From Methylorubrum aminovorans (lineage in GTDB: Bacteria > Pseudomonadota > Alphaproteobacteria > Rhizobiales > Beijerinckiaceae), in contig NZ_BPRC01000012.1 of the NCBI RefSeq assembly GCF_022179725.1, forward strand, positions 124,001-188,000: a DNA stretch of 64,000 nt, read 5' to 3'. Position 1 is the stretch's first letter; every line of letters starts with the position of its first letter. A program made the translations under genes and the position numbers. The notes beneath the pieces were generated by a model. It did not search any database. It saw only the letters and a list, made by a program, of their open reading frames with translations, and was not told the origin of the DNA. Positions 28,401 to 34,998 of the stretch are shown piece by piece.

Positions 28401-31400
28401 CGCCTCGATCGAGCAGATCCAGATGGGCGAGGACATCACGCCCTACGCGCTCGGCGCCAACGGCACGGCGGCCATCGATATCGTCGTCGGAACCACCGGC
28501 AACAACACGCTGAGCGGCGGCGCGGGCAACGATCTCGTCTTCGCGGGAGCAGGGAACGACAACGTCCTGTGGCGGACGGGCGACGGCCGCGACTTCGTCG
28601 ATGGCGGCACCGGCACGGACAGCTTCCGGATCATGAACGGGACCGATCCGGTCCAGCAGCTCACGCTGGCTCAGGCGAGGGCGCAGTTCGCGAACCTTTC
28701 GTTCCGCGACGACACGCAAACCGTGGTCGTGCGCAACGGGATCGTCATCGCCGAGCTCAAGAACGTCGAGGGGGTCGTCGTGAACAGCGTCGCGACCGGC
28801 GCACCCGTCGTGACGGACCCGACGCCGACCAACGGCCTCGTCTCGCCGACTGAGGGCCAGCCGCTCAGCGCGCTGGTCGCCGCGATTCAGGACGCCGACG
28901 GTCTCGGAACCTTCGCGCTCCGCTGGCAGCAATCGGGCGATAACGGCCAGAGCTGGACCGATATCGCGGGCACTGCGGCCGGCACGCTCAACTACACGCC
29001 CGGCCAAGCTCAAGTCGGCGATGTCCTGAGGCTGCGCGTGAGCTTCACCGACGGCGCCGGCAATCCGGAAGAGCTGTTCTCGAGCCCGACCGGCGTCGTC
29101 GGCGACACCTTCAACGGTACGGCGCTCACCCGGACCTTCAATGGAACGGCTGGCGACGACATCGCCAACGGTGCCGACACCGCCCTCTTCGGCTTCCTGC
29201 CGAACGACACGATGAACGGCGGCGGCGGCAATGACATCCTGAATGGTCGTGGCGGCAACGATACGTTCAATCAGGTCAGCACCGACGGGCGCGACCGCGT
29301 CGATGGCGGCACCGGCACTGATACGTATCAGTTGAACGGCGTCGCGGGGTCCGAACTCTTCCGCATTTACAGCCGCTCGGCCTGGCTGCAGGTCGCCGGC
29401 AACACGGATGCGCAGCTTGCGGCTTCGACCGAGATCGTCATCACCCGCAACGGCACGGGTGCCGGCGCCATCGTCGCCGAACTCGACAATGTCGAGGAGA
29501 TCCGCGTCAACGCGCTCCAAGTGACGTCGCCCGGCGGCCAGAACGGCGGGGCCAATGGCGGCGACACGATCCAGGTGATCGGCAGCTTCACCGGCACCAG
29601 CCTGAACTTCAACACCATCACCATCGACGGCTCGTCCGGTGACGACACCGTGGACATGGCCGGTCTCGCCTCGGCCCACCGCATCGTCTTCCGCTCGAAC
29701 GGCGGGCACGACACCATCGTCGGCACATTGCGGCCGCAGGACGTGATCGAGTTGCCGGCCGGCTCGAACCGGGCGGACTACGTCACGACTGCGGGCGCGA
29801 ACGGCATGACGACCCTTACCAACGGGTCGCACACCATCACCTTCTCGGCCACGGGCGGCATGCCCCGGATCGCGGTCGAGGCGGACGGCAGTGGGGAGGG
29901 TGACGGTGTCACCGGGGCCTTCGCCTATACGCAGGGCGACATCGACGGGCTGGAGGCGCTGGTGCGCGGCCAGCGCCCGGCCAATGCGGGCGACGACGAC
30001 GTACCGACGGGCTACCGCGAGCTCAGCGGGCACGGCAACAACCTCGACCATGCGACCTGGGGCAGCGCCGACCAGGCCTTCATCCGCCTGACCCAGGCCC
30101 GCTACGGCGAGCCCGACGCCAACGGAAACCGGGCGATCAACCCGATCTTCAATGGCCTCGACGCGCGCACCATCAGCAACATCCTCGGCACGCAGGAAGC
30201 CGGCCTGCCGAAGGCCGGAAATGACGCCAATATCTTCTTCATGGCGATGGGCCAGTACATCGACCACGGGCTCGACTTCCTGCCCAAGGGCGGCAACGGC
30301 TCGATCGTGATCGGCGCGCCCGGCGGCGGGGCGCCGGGCTCCAACAACCCGGCCGACCTCACCCGCGGCACGGTCATGGCGACCGATGCCAACGGCATCC
30401 CGCAGCACAAGAACCAGACTTCACCCTACATCGACCAGAACCAGGCCTACGGCTCCAACGCCATGGTCGGCCAGTTCCTGCGGGAGAGCGATGGGGCGCA
30501 GGGCGTCGGCATGCGGCTCCTGGCAGGGGCACCGGACCCGTCCAACCCCGCCTTCAACCTGCTGCCGACGCTGCGCGAGCTGGTCAACCACCACTGGCAG
30601 GCCGACACGATCTTCGAAGGTCCGAACGGGCCGATCAGCTTCCGGACCTATTACACCAACTTCGCCCTGTCCGAGGGGGTGACGGGCACCCTGTTCAACA
30701 CGGAGACCGGCGCCTTCGACCCGCAGGTCCTCACAAAGCTCGTGGGCGACTTCATGGGTTCGGGCCACCCGCTACTGCTCGACACCAATCCCTTCATCAG
30801 CGTCCTCGACCACTTCGTGGCCGGCGACGGGCGAGCGAACGAGAACTTCGCCCTCACCTCGATCCACACGATCTGGGCGCGCAACCACAACTACCACGTC
30901 GAGAAACTGCTTGAATCCGGCTTCGAGGGCACGCCCGAGCAGGTGTTCCAGGCCGCAAAGATGGTCAACGAGGCGGAGTATCAGCGCGTTGTCTTCGACG
31001 AGTACCTGGAGACACTGATCGGCGGGCTGCGCTCGGACGGCACGCACGGCTTCGAGGCCTACGATCCGAGCGTGGATGTCGCGATCAGCCACGAATTCGC
31101 GGCGGCGGTGTTCCGCTTCGGCCACTCCCTGATCGGACAGACGCTGAACGTGAAGGGCGCGGACGGTCAGACCATTCCAGTCAGCCTGTTCGACGCCTTC
31201 CTCAACCCGAGCAACGATCCCTCGGTGTTCACCGCACCGCTGCCTCCCGGCTACGTGCCGCAACCCGGCTACGCCCAGTACGGCGTCGGCGGCATCATCG
31301 GCGGCACCATCGAGCAGGCGGCCGAGGACGTCGACTTCAACATCGTCGACGCGGTCCGCAACGACCTCGTGCGCATCCGGGCCGACCTGTTCGCCTTCAA

Positions 31401-33171
31401 CGTGGCCCGCGGCTGGGACGTGGGCCTCGGCACCCTCAACCAGGTCCGGGCCGATCTTTCCGCCTCCACCAACCCCTACATCCGGGACGCGGTGGGTTTT
31501 GCCGGCGGCGACCTCTCACCCTATGCCTCCTGGGAGGACTTCCAGGCGCGCAACGGCCTCAGCGACGCGGTGATCGCGCAGTTCCGGCAAGCCTATCCGG
31601 ACCTCGTCCTTGCCGCGGCGGACATCGCGGCCTTCCGGGCGGTCAACGGCGATATCGCGGTCGCGATGCAGGCCGACGGGACCGGCGTCGTGAAGGGGAT
31701 CGACCGGCTCGATCTCTGGGTCGGCGGTCTGGCCGAGAAGCACATCAACGGAGGCGTCGTCGGCCAGACCTTCTGGGTCGTGCTGCACGAGCAGTTCGAC
31801 CGGCTCCAAGACGGCGACCGCTTCTACTACCTTGAGCGCTTCGACAACTTCGACTTCTACGAGAACTTCATCGACGGCCAGGGCTTCTCGGACATCGTTG
31901 CCCGCAACACCGGCCTGACCGTCCTGCCGGAACACATCTTCGAGGTGTCCGACGAGGACGGGCCGGGGACGGAGCCCGGCGACGACGATGACGACGACGG
32001 CGCCACCGATCCCGTGGGCGGCGGCGAAGACGACGAAGACGACGACGGCCCGACCGATCCGGTCGGCGGTGGCGACGAAGATGATGATGATGACGATGAT
32101 GACGGCGTGACGGACCCGGTCGGCGGCGGGGATGATTCCGGCGACGACGATGATGACGACGACGGACAAGGCGACGGGGACGGGACGACCGACCCGGTCG
32201 GCGGTGGCGACGATGGCGAGGACGACGGCGAGGACGGGCCTGGCACCAATCCGCCCGTGAATCACGTCCCCGGCGTGATCGCCGGTGGGGCGATCGGGGA
32301 CGTCCTCAACGGCACGGCCGGAGCGGACACCATCCTCGGCCTGGACGGCGACGACAACATTCTCGCCGGCGGCGGCGCCGACGTCGTCCGAGCCGGGGCG
32401 GGCAACGACTTCGTCGACGCCGGCGAGGGCCGGGACGTGGTGTTCGCCGGGGCTGGCGACGACGATGTCCTGGCCGGGGGCGGCGCCGACATGGTCTACG
32501 GCGACGGCGGCAACGACCGCATCCTCGCCGGGGCCGGCAACGACCTCGTGACCGGCGGCGCTGGTCGGGACACGGTGATCGGCGGCGAGGGCGACGATCT
32601 GTTCGTGGTCGAGATCGGCGACGGCGACGACACCTACTGGGGCGACGAGATGGGTGGCGGCGTGGGGAGCGACACGCTCGACATGTCGGCCATCACCGCC
32701 AACATCGCGGTCAATCTCGGGACGGGCCTGGCGGGTCGCGGCAGCGCGACGAGCACCCAATCGGGTCGCGACGTGCTCTGGGGCGTCGAGAACGTGGTCA
32801 CCGGTTCCGGCAACGACGACATCACGGCGAGCGAGGCCGTGAACGTGATGGATGGCGGCGAGGGCAGCGACACCTACCGCTTCGGCTCCGCGGCGGCGGC
32901 GGACGGCGACACCATCGAGGGCTTCCGGCCGGGCGACAAGATCGACCTCAGCGCGGTCGACGCCAATGCCGGGGCAGCTGGGAACCAAGCCTTCACGCTG
33001 GCCACCGGCGCCGCCTTCACCGGCGTCGGTCAGCTCTTGGTGACGCAGGAGACGCGGGACGACGGGGATTACGTCGTCGTCCAGGGGAACACCGGCGGCG
33101 ATGCCTCCCCGGAGTTCAAGCTGTCGATCAAGGGCAACACGGCCCCCACGGCCGCCGACTTCGCGCTCTGA
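22411..33171 (+). CDS. Giant secreted RTX protein with two animal-type haem peroxidase domains (MopA-like)
   Basis: A 3586-aa protein. Peroxidase 1 covers about residues 200-900: distal His about 245 (GQFFDHGLD), catalytic Arg in GDGRGNEN followed by HHIFHSEHNR, and proximal His about 641 (RFGHSM). A jelly-roll-like module follows (1065-1245), then RTX blocks near 1310-1440, 1880-1960 and 2030-2070 with Ig-like modules between. Peroxidase 2 covers about 2510-3165: distal His 2619 (GQYIDHGLD), GDGRANEN, proximal His 2905 (RFGHSL). An Asp-rich repeated linker, a last RTX block (about 3295-3400) and a C-terminal secretion region end the protein. There is no N-terminal signal peptide, as expected for type I export. 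GGGAGGTGG fixes ATG 22411. This architecture is that of MopA, the Mn(II)-oxidising peroxidase of Aurantimonas and Erythrobacter. The exporter genes follow directly. The substrate here is unproven. Confidence 0.9.
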   Translation: MAVKLNLQDLTFILKQIKIAEAHASGIKLTELRLDAAGTLLVERGLYDATGNWLGDAAAPKAIPDPHVPYGLRTVDGTFNNIVPGRETWGSSGQPMPQNFDPTYLNDADGDTMALGPGAPVITNNNYGLPGSVADADPRIISNLVVDASLDNPAAIAAALRIAGSENVIADQRAITAAHEALKAAKAADPAGDHTTLQANLDTLLEQTGVTVTNGSIDVLNVSPDEGLSKPFNAWMTFFGQFFDHGLDLISKGGNGTVYVPFAADDPLVLGQDGVAGTADDLAPHLRFMTLTRATPVEGSQRNVTTPFVDQNQTYTSNASHQVFLREYALVDGRPIATGRLLGGADGGLATWADVKEQARTKLGIELTDADVSAVPQLLVDAYGEFVRGANGLPQVMVGIGPGGQAVYASGSLAEPLKLAAIQLPVGTVLLGPSNTQNVIDAGETVAAARTLNAFLDDIAHNAVPVVVNGVLRPDADALTGNAVPVGQTGRNLEYDNELLDRHFVTGDGRGNENIGLTAVHHIFHSEHNRQVDAQKLTILQSGNLAFINDWLATDIAALPANFAQMTPLAQLAYANTLSWDGERLFQAARFATEMQYQHLVFEEFARKIQPLVDPFVFNSVTEIDPSIFAEFANTVYRFGHSMLTENMPRIGADGQALDAGLGLIEAFLNPVAFDNDGGMSHDESAAAIMRGMTIERGSEIDEFVVGALRNNLLGLPLDLAAINIARGRDTGSPTLNEARAQLYAATGSTFLTPYTSWVEMAANLKNPLSVVNFIAAYGTHATIAAATTLDAKRDAAMALVFGGEGAPADRLDYLNSRGSWAGRETGFNAVDLWIGGLAEKQMPFGGMLGSTFNAIFEAQMENLQDADRFYYLTRVQGQNFLNELEQNSFSKIMLANSSLSLPGPDGIRGTADDIVPRHIGVDAFADYDFELEVNAANQLDQNGAAPGRDPTGNDPVLEAMGLGKVVRDDPGTAADEGASGFHASINALVRRYDADGTPAGTLVDGSEDGIGAAGSPVTWADLKANAAKLGIALTQTDMLDAPMLRIGTDGRLAFAPGSSVPQAVTVANGSFEGLALVAGQEGVILDGNGNYTTTSPAGWTIAGGVGGLFAPSDTVIDPAVRDGANVVWLRGGATLSQEGVASLQAGVTYTYSFKVGDRTDFTWPGAEARLVAVGGTNPVTLGTLTLTEPADGQWGTFTLATGVVPAALAGLQLRLEIRNTGSGDAQILVDDVELVRSAPAYRSDLTPAQTPGYDPAADPFLRDAAGNVLRTGQSIATPAADIDATVIDPAALNQPFSTGHYLRFTGGEHVLVGGTDGNDTIITDFGDDGIWGDAGDDRIEAGAGVDLVNGGAGDDIITDTGDTGDFLKGEDGNDVIANSNGIDILMGGRGKDAIFVGVDATEVFAGEGDDFVIGGDDADLLMGNEGDDWIEGGGGFDTTAGDNSELFFNSTIKGHDVMFAGGDEHDFDGESGDDIMVQGESVMRNEGMFGFDWAIYKGNQIAANADMRIPIFTTEEADILRNRFDKTEGLSGWRLNDTLIGDDRTAAADADAEEPAGAPVNATNEGVFFNDGLDAAGIARISGLNQIVSLAPGQQFFEAGNILLGGAGSDTLQGNGGEDILDGDRWLNVRISIRNPADASQEMATVDSLKHVFDNSAANQARGWAGKSLFELMIDRAISPTQLTIVREVITTGATAADVDTAVFNDIRANYTVTRAANGTLTVAHTTLSDPAVDDGTDTLRNIEKLRFADGTVDVALVLNQPFDSLTITPLDADGDDSSTLVATLVNRVNANTRPVSLQWQVLGDNGQWRNVTGADGQLTNQGTRFTPTGATGLEIRVVANWTSTVAGSTGLQQTASVQTAFVGTAAAEDILGSASPNVILGRDGDDDIEGDVGNDAIYAGSGDDRVDGGEGDDILLGNDGADTLIGRTGNNTLDGGNDDDQLSGGHGNDRLIGGAGTDTAIFSGPIAAYSFERNAQGEVVVSDNLGAEGDGIDTLASIEQIQMGEDITPYALGANGTAAIDIVVGTTGNNTLSGGAGNDLVFAGAGNDNVLWRTGDGRDFVDGGTGTDSFRIMNGTDPVQQLTLAQARAQFANLSFRDDTQTVVVRNGIVIAELKNVEGVVVNSVATGAPVVTDPTPTNGLVSPTEGQPLSALVAAIQDADGLGTFALRWQQSGDNGQSWTDIAGTAAGTLNYTPGQAQVGDVLRLRVSFTDGAGNPEELFSSPTGVVGDTFNGTALTRTFNGTAGDDIANGADTALFGFLPNDTMNGGGGNDILNGRGGNDTFNQVSTDGRDRVDGGTGTDTYQLNGVAGSELFRIYSRSAWLQVAGNTDAQLAASTEIVITRNGTGAGAIVAELDNVEEIRVNALQVTSPGGQNGGANGGDTIQVIGSFTGTSLNFNTITIDGSSGDDTVDMAGLASAHRIVFRSNGGHDTIVGTLRPQDVIELPAGSNRADYVTTAGANGMTTLTNGSHTITFSATGGMPRIAVEADGSGEGDGVTGAFAYTQGDIDGLEALVRGQRPANAGDDDVPTGYRELSGHGNNLDHATWGSADQAFIRLTQARYGEPDANGNRAINPIFNGLDARTISNILGTQEAGLPKAGNDANIFFMAMGQYIDHGLDFLPKGGNGSIVIGAPGGGAPGSNNPADLTRGTVMATDANGIPQHKNQTSPYIDQNQAYGSNAMVGQFLRESDGAQGVGMRLLAGAPDPSNPAFNLLPTLRELVNHHWQADTIFEGPNGPISFRTYYTNFALSEGVTGTLFNTETGAFDPQVLTKLVGDFMGSGHPLLLDTNPFISVLDHFVAGDGRANENFALTSIHTIWARNHNYHVEKLLESGFEGTPEQVFQAAKMVNEAEYQRVVFDEYLETLIGGLRSDGTHGFEAYDPSVDVAISHEFAAAVFRFGHSLIGQTLNVKGADGQTIPVSLFDAFLNPSNDPSVFTAPLPPGYVPQPGYAQYGVGGIIGGTIEQAAEDVDFNIVDAVRNDLVRIRADLFAFNVARGWDVGLGTLNQVRADLSASTNPYIRDAVGFAGGDLSPYASWEDFQARNGLSDAVIAQFRQAYPDLVLAAADIAAFRAVNGDIAVAMQADGTGVVKGIDRLDLWVGGLAEKHINGGVVGQTFWVVLHEQFDRLQDGDRFYYLERFDNFDFYENFIDGQGFSDIVARNTGLTVLPEHIFEVSDEDGPGTEPGDDDDDDGATDPVGGGEDDEDDDGPTDPVGGGDEDDDDDDDDGVTDPVGGGDDSGDDDDDDDGQGDGDGTTDPVGGGDDGEDDGEDGPGTNPPVNHVPGVIAGGAIGDVLNGTAGADTILGLDGDDNILAGGGADVVRAGAGNDFVDAGEGRDVVFAGAGDDDVLAGGGADMVYGDGGNDRILAGAGNDLVTGGAGRDTVIGGEGDDLFVVEIGDGDDTYWGDEMGGGVGSDTLDMSAITANIAVNLGTGLAGRGSATSTQSGRDVLWGVENVVTGSGNDDITASEAVNVMDGGEGSDTYRFGSAAAADGDTIEGFRPGDKIDLSAVDANAGAAGNQAFTLATGAAFTGVGQLLVTQETRDDGDYVVVQGNTGGDASPEFKLSIKGNTAPTAADFAL
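26340..26735 (+). repeat. RTX nonapeptide repeats, block 1 of the giant peroxidase
   Basis: Tandem GGxGxDxx-type nonapeptides (for example GGAGDD, GEDGND, GEGDD) that fold as a calcium-binding parallel beta roll. More blocks occur at about 28050-28290, 28500-28620 and 29140-29320 of the same gene. Calcium outside the cell drives folding after export. Confidence 0.85.
31978..32260 (+). repeat. Asp-rich tandem linker (four TDPVGGG units)
   Basis: Four copies of a runs-of-Asp segment followed by TDPVGGG join the second peroxidase domain to the final RTX block. The unit length varies (about 16-27 residues), so copy number could change by slippage. Such an acidic chain could bind Ca2+ or Mn2+. 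Confidence 0.8.
32300..32620 (+). repeat. RTX nonapeptide repeats, C-terminal block of the giant peroxidase
   Basis: About ten consecutive GGxGxDxxx repeats just upstream of the C-terminal region, the position normal for type I secretion substrates. Confidence 0.85.
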
Positions 33172-33175
33172 TCCT

Positions 33176-33202
33176 GGCCGGGCCCCGGCCAGGGGCCCGG
33201 CC
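33176..33202 (+). terminator. Strong hairpin between the peroxidase and exporter genes
   Basis: GGCCGGGCCCC, a 5-nt loop and GGGGCCCGGCC form a perfect, nearly all-GC 11-bp stem starting 5 nt after the peroxidase stop codon and 30 nt before the exporter start. There is no T-run. It may act as a partial terminator or protect the 3' end of the peroxidase message, so that cargo is made in excess over exporter, as with the hairpin between hlyA and hlyB. Confidence 0.6.
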
Positions 33203-33231
33203 CACCTGCCTGACGAGGGGGAGAGCCTGCC

Positions 33232-34998
33232 ATGCGTTCCAGAGATCAGAAGAAGCTCGCTCAGCAACGGTGCGCCGAGCAGCTCACCCGGAGCATCCGG
33301 GGACCCTTCGTCTTCCTGTTCGGAATGTCCGGGATCATCAACATCCTGGCGCTGACCGGCTCCTTCTACATGCTGCAGGTCTACGACCGCGCCCTGCCGA
33401 GCGGCAGCCTGCCGACGCTCGTCGGGCTGTCGATCCTCGCCATCGGCCTCTACCTGGCGCAGGGCCTGTTCGACGTTCTCCGCTCGCAGATCCTGGTTCG
33501 CCTCGGGGCGCAGTTCGATCGCCGGGTCGCCCCGCTGGCGCAGCGGGTCGGGATCGACATGCCGCGCTTCGGCTTCTCGACCGCGGAGGCGATGGAGCGT
33601 GGCCGCGACGTCGATACCGTCCGCGGCTTCCTCGGCAGCCCCGGCCTCGTCGCCCTGTTCGACCTGCCGTGGGTGCCGGTCTTCCTCATCTTCGTCTACA
33701 TGCTGCACCCCTATCTCGGCGCTCTCACCGTCGCGGGGGCTGTCGTCCTCGCCCTGCTGACGATCGTCGCCGAACTCCTGACCCGGCGCTGGACCGGCGC
33801 CACGCAGCAGGCCGTGGTGGCCCGCAACGCCATCGCGGATTCGAACGCGCGCAGCGCCGAGGTGCTCAAGGCGATGGGCTTCGCCGACCGGGCGGTGGAC
33901 CGCTACCGCCGCGCCAACGACGAGCACCTCGATCTCCAGACCCGCACCACCGACATCAGCGGCACCTTCGGCGCGATCGCGCGCGTGCTGCGCATGATCC
34001 TGCAATCGGCGGTGCTCGGGCTCGGCGCCTACCTCGTCATCGGCGGCGAACTCTCCGCCGGCGCCATCATCGCCGCCTCGATCACCTCCGCCCGCGCCAT
34101 GGCGCCCATCGATCAGGCAATCGGCAACTGGAAGGTGATCCTGGCCGCGCGAACTGCCTTCCGGCGCCTGAAGGAGACCGTGATCGCGCTGGCCGCGGCC
34201 GAGCCGCCGATGCCGCTGCCGCCCGCGCGCCGGTCGCTCAGGGTCGGCCACATCACGGTTGCCGCCCCCGGAACGGGCCGCGTGCTCCTCTCGGATGTCG
34301 GGTTCGAGCTCAAGGCCGGTCAAGCGCTCGGCGTGATCGGGCCGAGCGGCGGTGGCAAGACCACCCTCGGCCGTGCGCTGACCGGGATCTGGCCGCTGCT
34401 GCGCGGCAGTGTGCGGCTCGATGAGGCCGACCGGCCGCAATGGGACGAGGGGAGCCTCGGCGCGATGATCGGCTACCTGCCCCAGGAAGTCTGCCTCATG
34501 GACGCGACGGTCGAGGAGAACATCGCCCGTCTGGCTGAGGACGCCGACCCGGCGCTGGTCGTGGCAGCCGCGCAGGCGGCGGGCGTGCACGAGATGATCC
34601 TGCGCATGCCCGACGGGTACAAGACGGAACTCGGGCCGCTCGGGACGGCACTCTCGGGCGGGCAGCGGCAGCGGATCGCGCTGGCCCGCGCGCTCTACGG
34701 CAACCCCTTCCTCGTCATCCTCGACGAGCCGAACGCCAATCTCGATGCCGAGGGCGAGGCGGCGCTCGCCGCGGCGATCCAGGGCGTGCGGTTGCGCGGC
34801 GGCATCGCGATCGTGATCGCCCACCGCCCCAGCGTGCTCGCGGCCGTGGATCTCGTCGCGGTGATTCAGGACGGCAAGCTCACCGCCTTCGGGCCGAAGG
34901 AAGCGATTCTCGGCAAGGCTGCCCGCGATAGTGCGGCCAGGCTCGACGCCGCCCAGGACAACAGGGAGCGCTCCATGCCGGAGCGGGTGCCCGCATGA
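33232..34998 (+). CDS. Type I secretion ABC transporter (permease/ATPase, PrtD type)
   Basis: A 588-aa inner-membrane exporter: membrane domain with six helices (about residues 25-310) and an ATPase domain (about 335-560) with Walker A GPSGGGKTT, signature LSGGQRQRIAL, Walker B FLVILDEPN and the switch His in AHRPS. There is no N-terminal peptidase or CLD domain, which is the PrtD/HasD form that exports RTX proteins. GGGGGAG precedes ATG 33232. It lies 60 nt after the giant peroxidase gene, its most likely cargo, and overlaps the next gene by 4 nt (ATGA). The outer-membrane TolC partner is not in the window. Confidence 0.93.
   Translation: MRSRDQKKLAQQRCAEQLTRSIRGPFVFLFGMSGIINILALTGSFYMLQVYDRALPSGSLPTLVGLSILAIGLYLAQGLFDVLRSQILVRLGAQFDRRVAPLAQRVGIDMPRFGFSTAEAMERGRDVDTVRGFLGSPGLVALFDLPWVPVFLIFVYMLHPYLGALTVAGAVVLALLTIVAELLTRRWTGATQQAVVARNAIADSNARSAEVLKAMGFADRAVDRYRRANDEHLDLQTRTTDISGTFGAIARVLRMILQSAVLGLGAYLVIGGELSAGAIIAASITSARAMAPIDQAIGNWKVILAARTAFRRLKETVIALAAAEPPMPLPPARRSLRVGHITVAAPGTGRVLLSDVGFELKAGQALGVIGPSGGGKTTLGRALTGIWPLLRGSVRLDEADRPQWDEGSLGAMIGYLPQEVCLMDATVEENIARLAEDADPALVVAAAQAAGVHEMILRMPDGYKTELGPLGTALSGGQRQRIALARALYGNPFLVILDEPNANLDAEGEAALAAAIQGVRLRGGIAIVIAHRPSVLAAVDLVAVIQDGKLTAFGPKEAILGKAARDSAARLDAAQDNRERSMPERVPA

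Noticed and set aside
22363..30408. Minus-strand open frame of 2681 codons
   Set aside because: It mirrors the RTX peroxidase gene; the composition (Val/Arg/Asp-rich, no domain) is that of an antisense shadow.
22411..33171. The giant gene as a classical haemolysin or RTX toxin
   Set aside because: No pore-forming or acylation-site region and no HlyC-type acyltransferase; the two haem peroxidase domains define it instead.
31516..34824. Minus-strand open frame of about 1100 codons over the secretion genes
   Set aside because: It is antisense to the peroxidase C-terminus and the ABC exporter, whose motifs are unmistakable.
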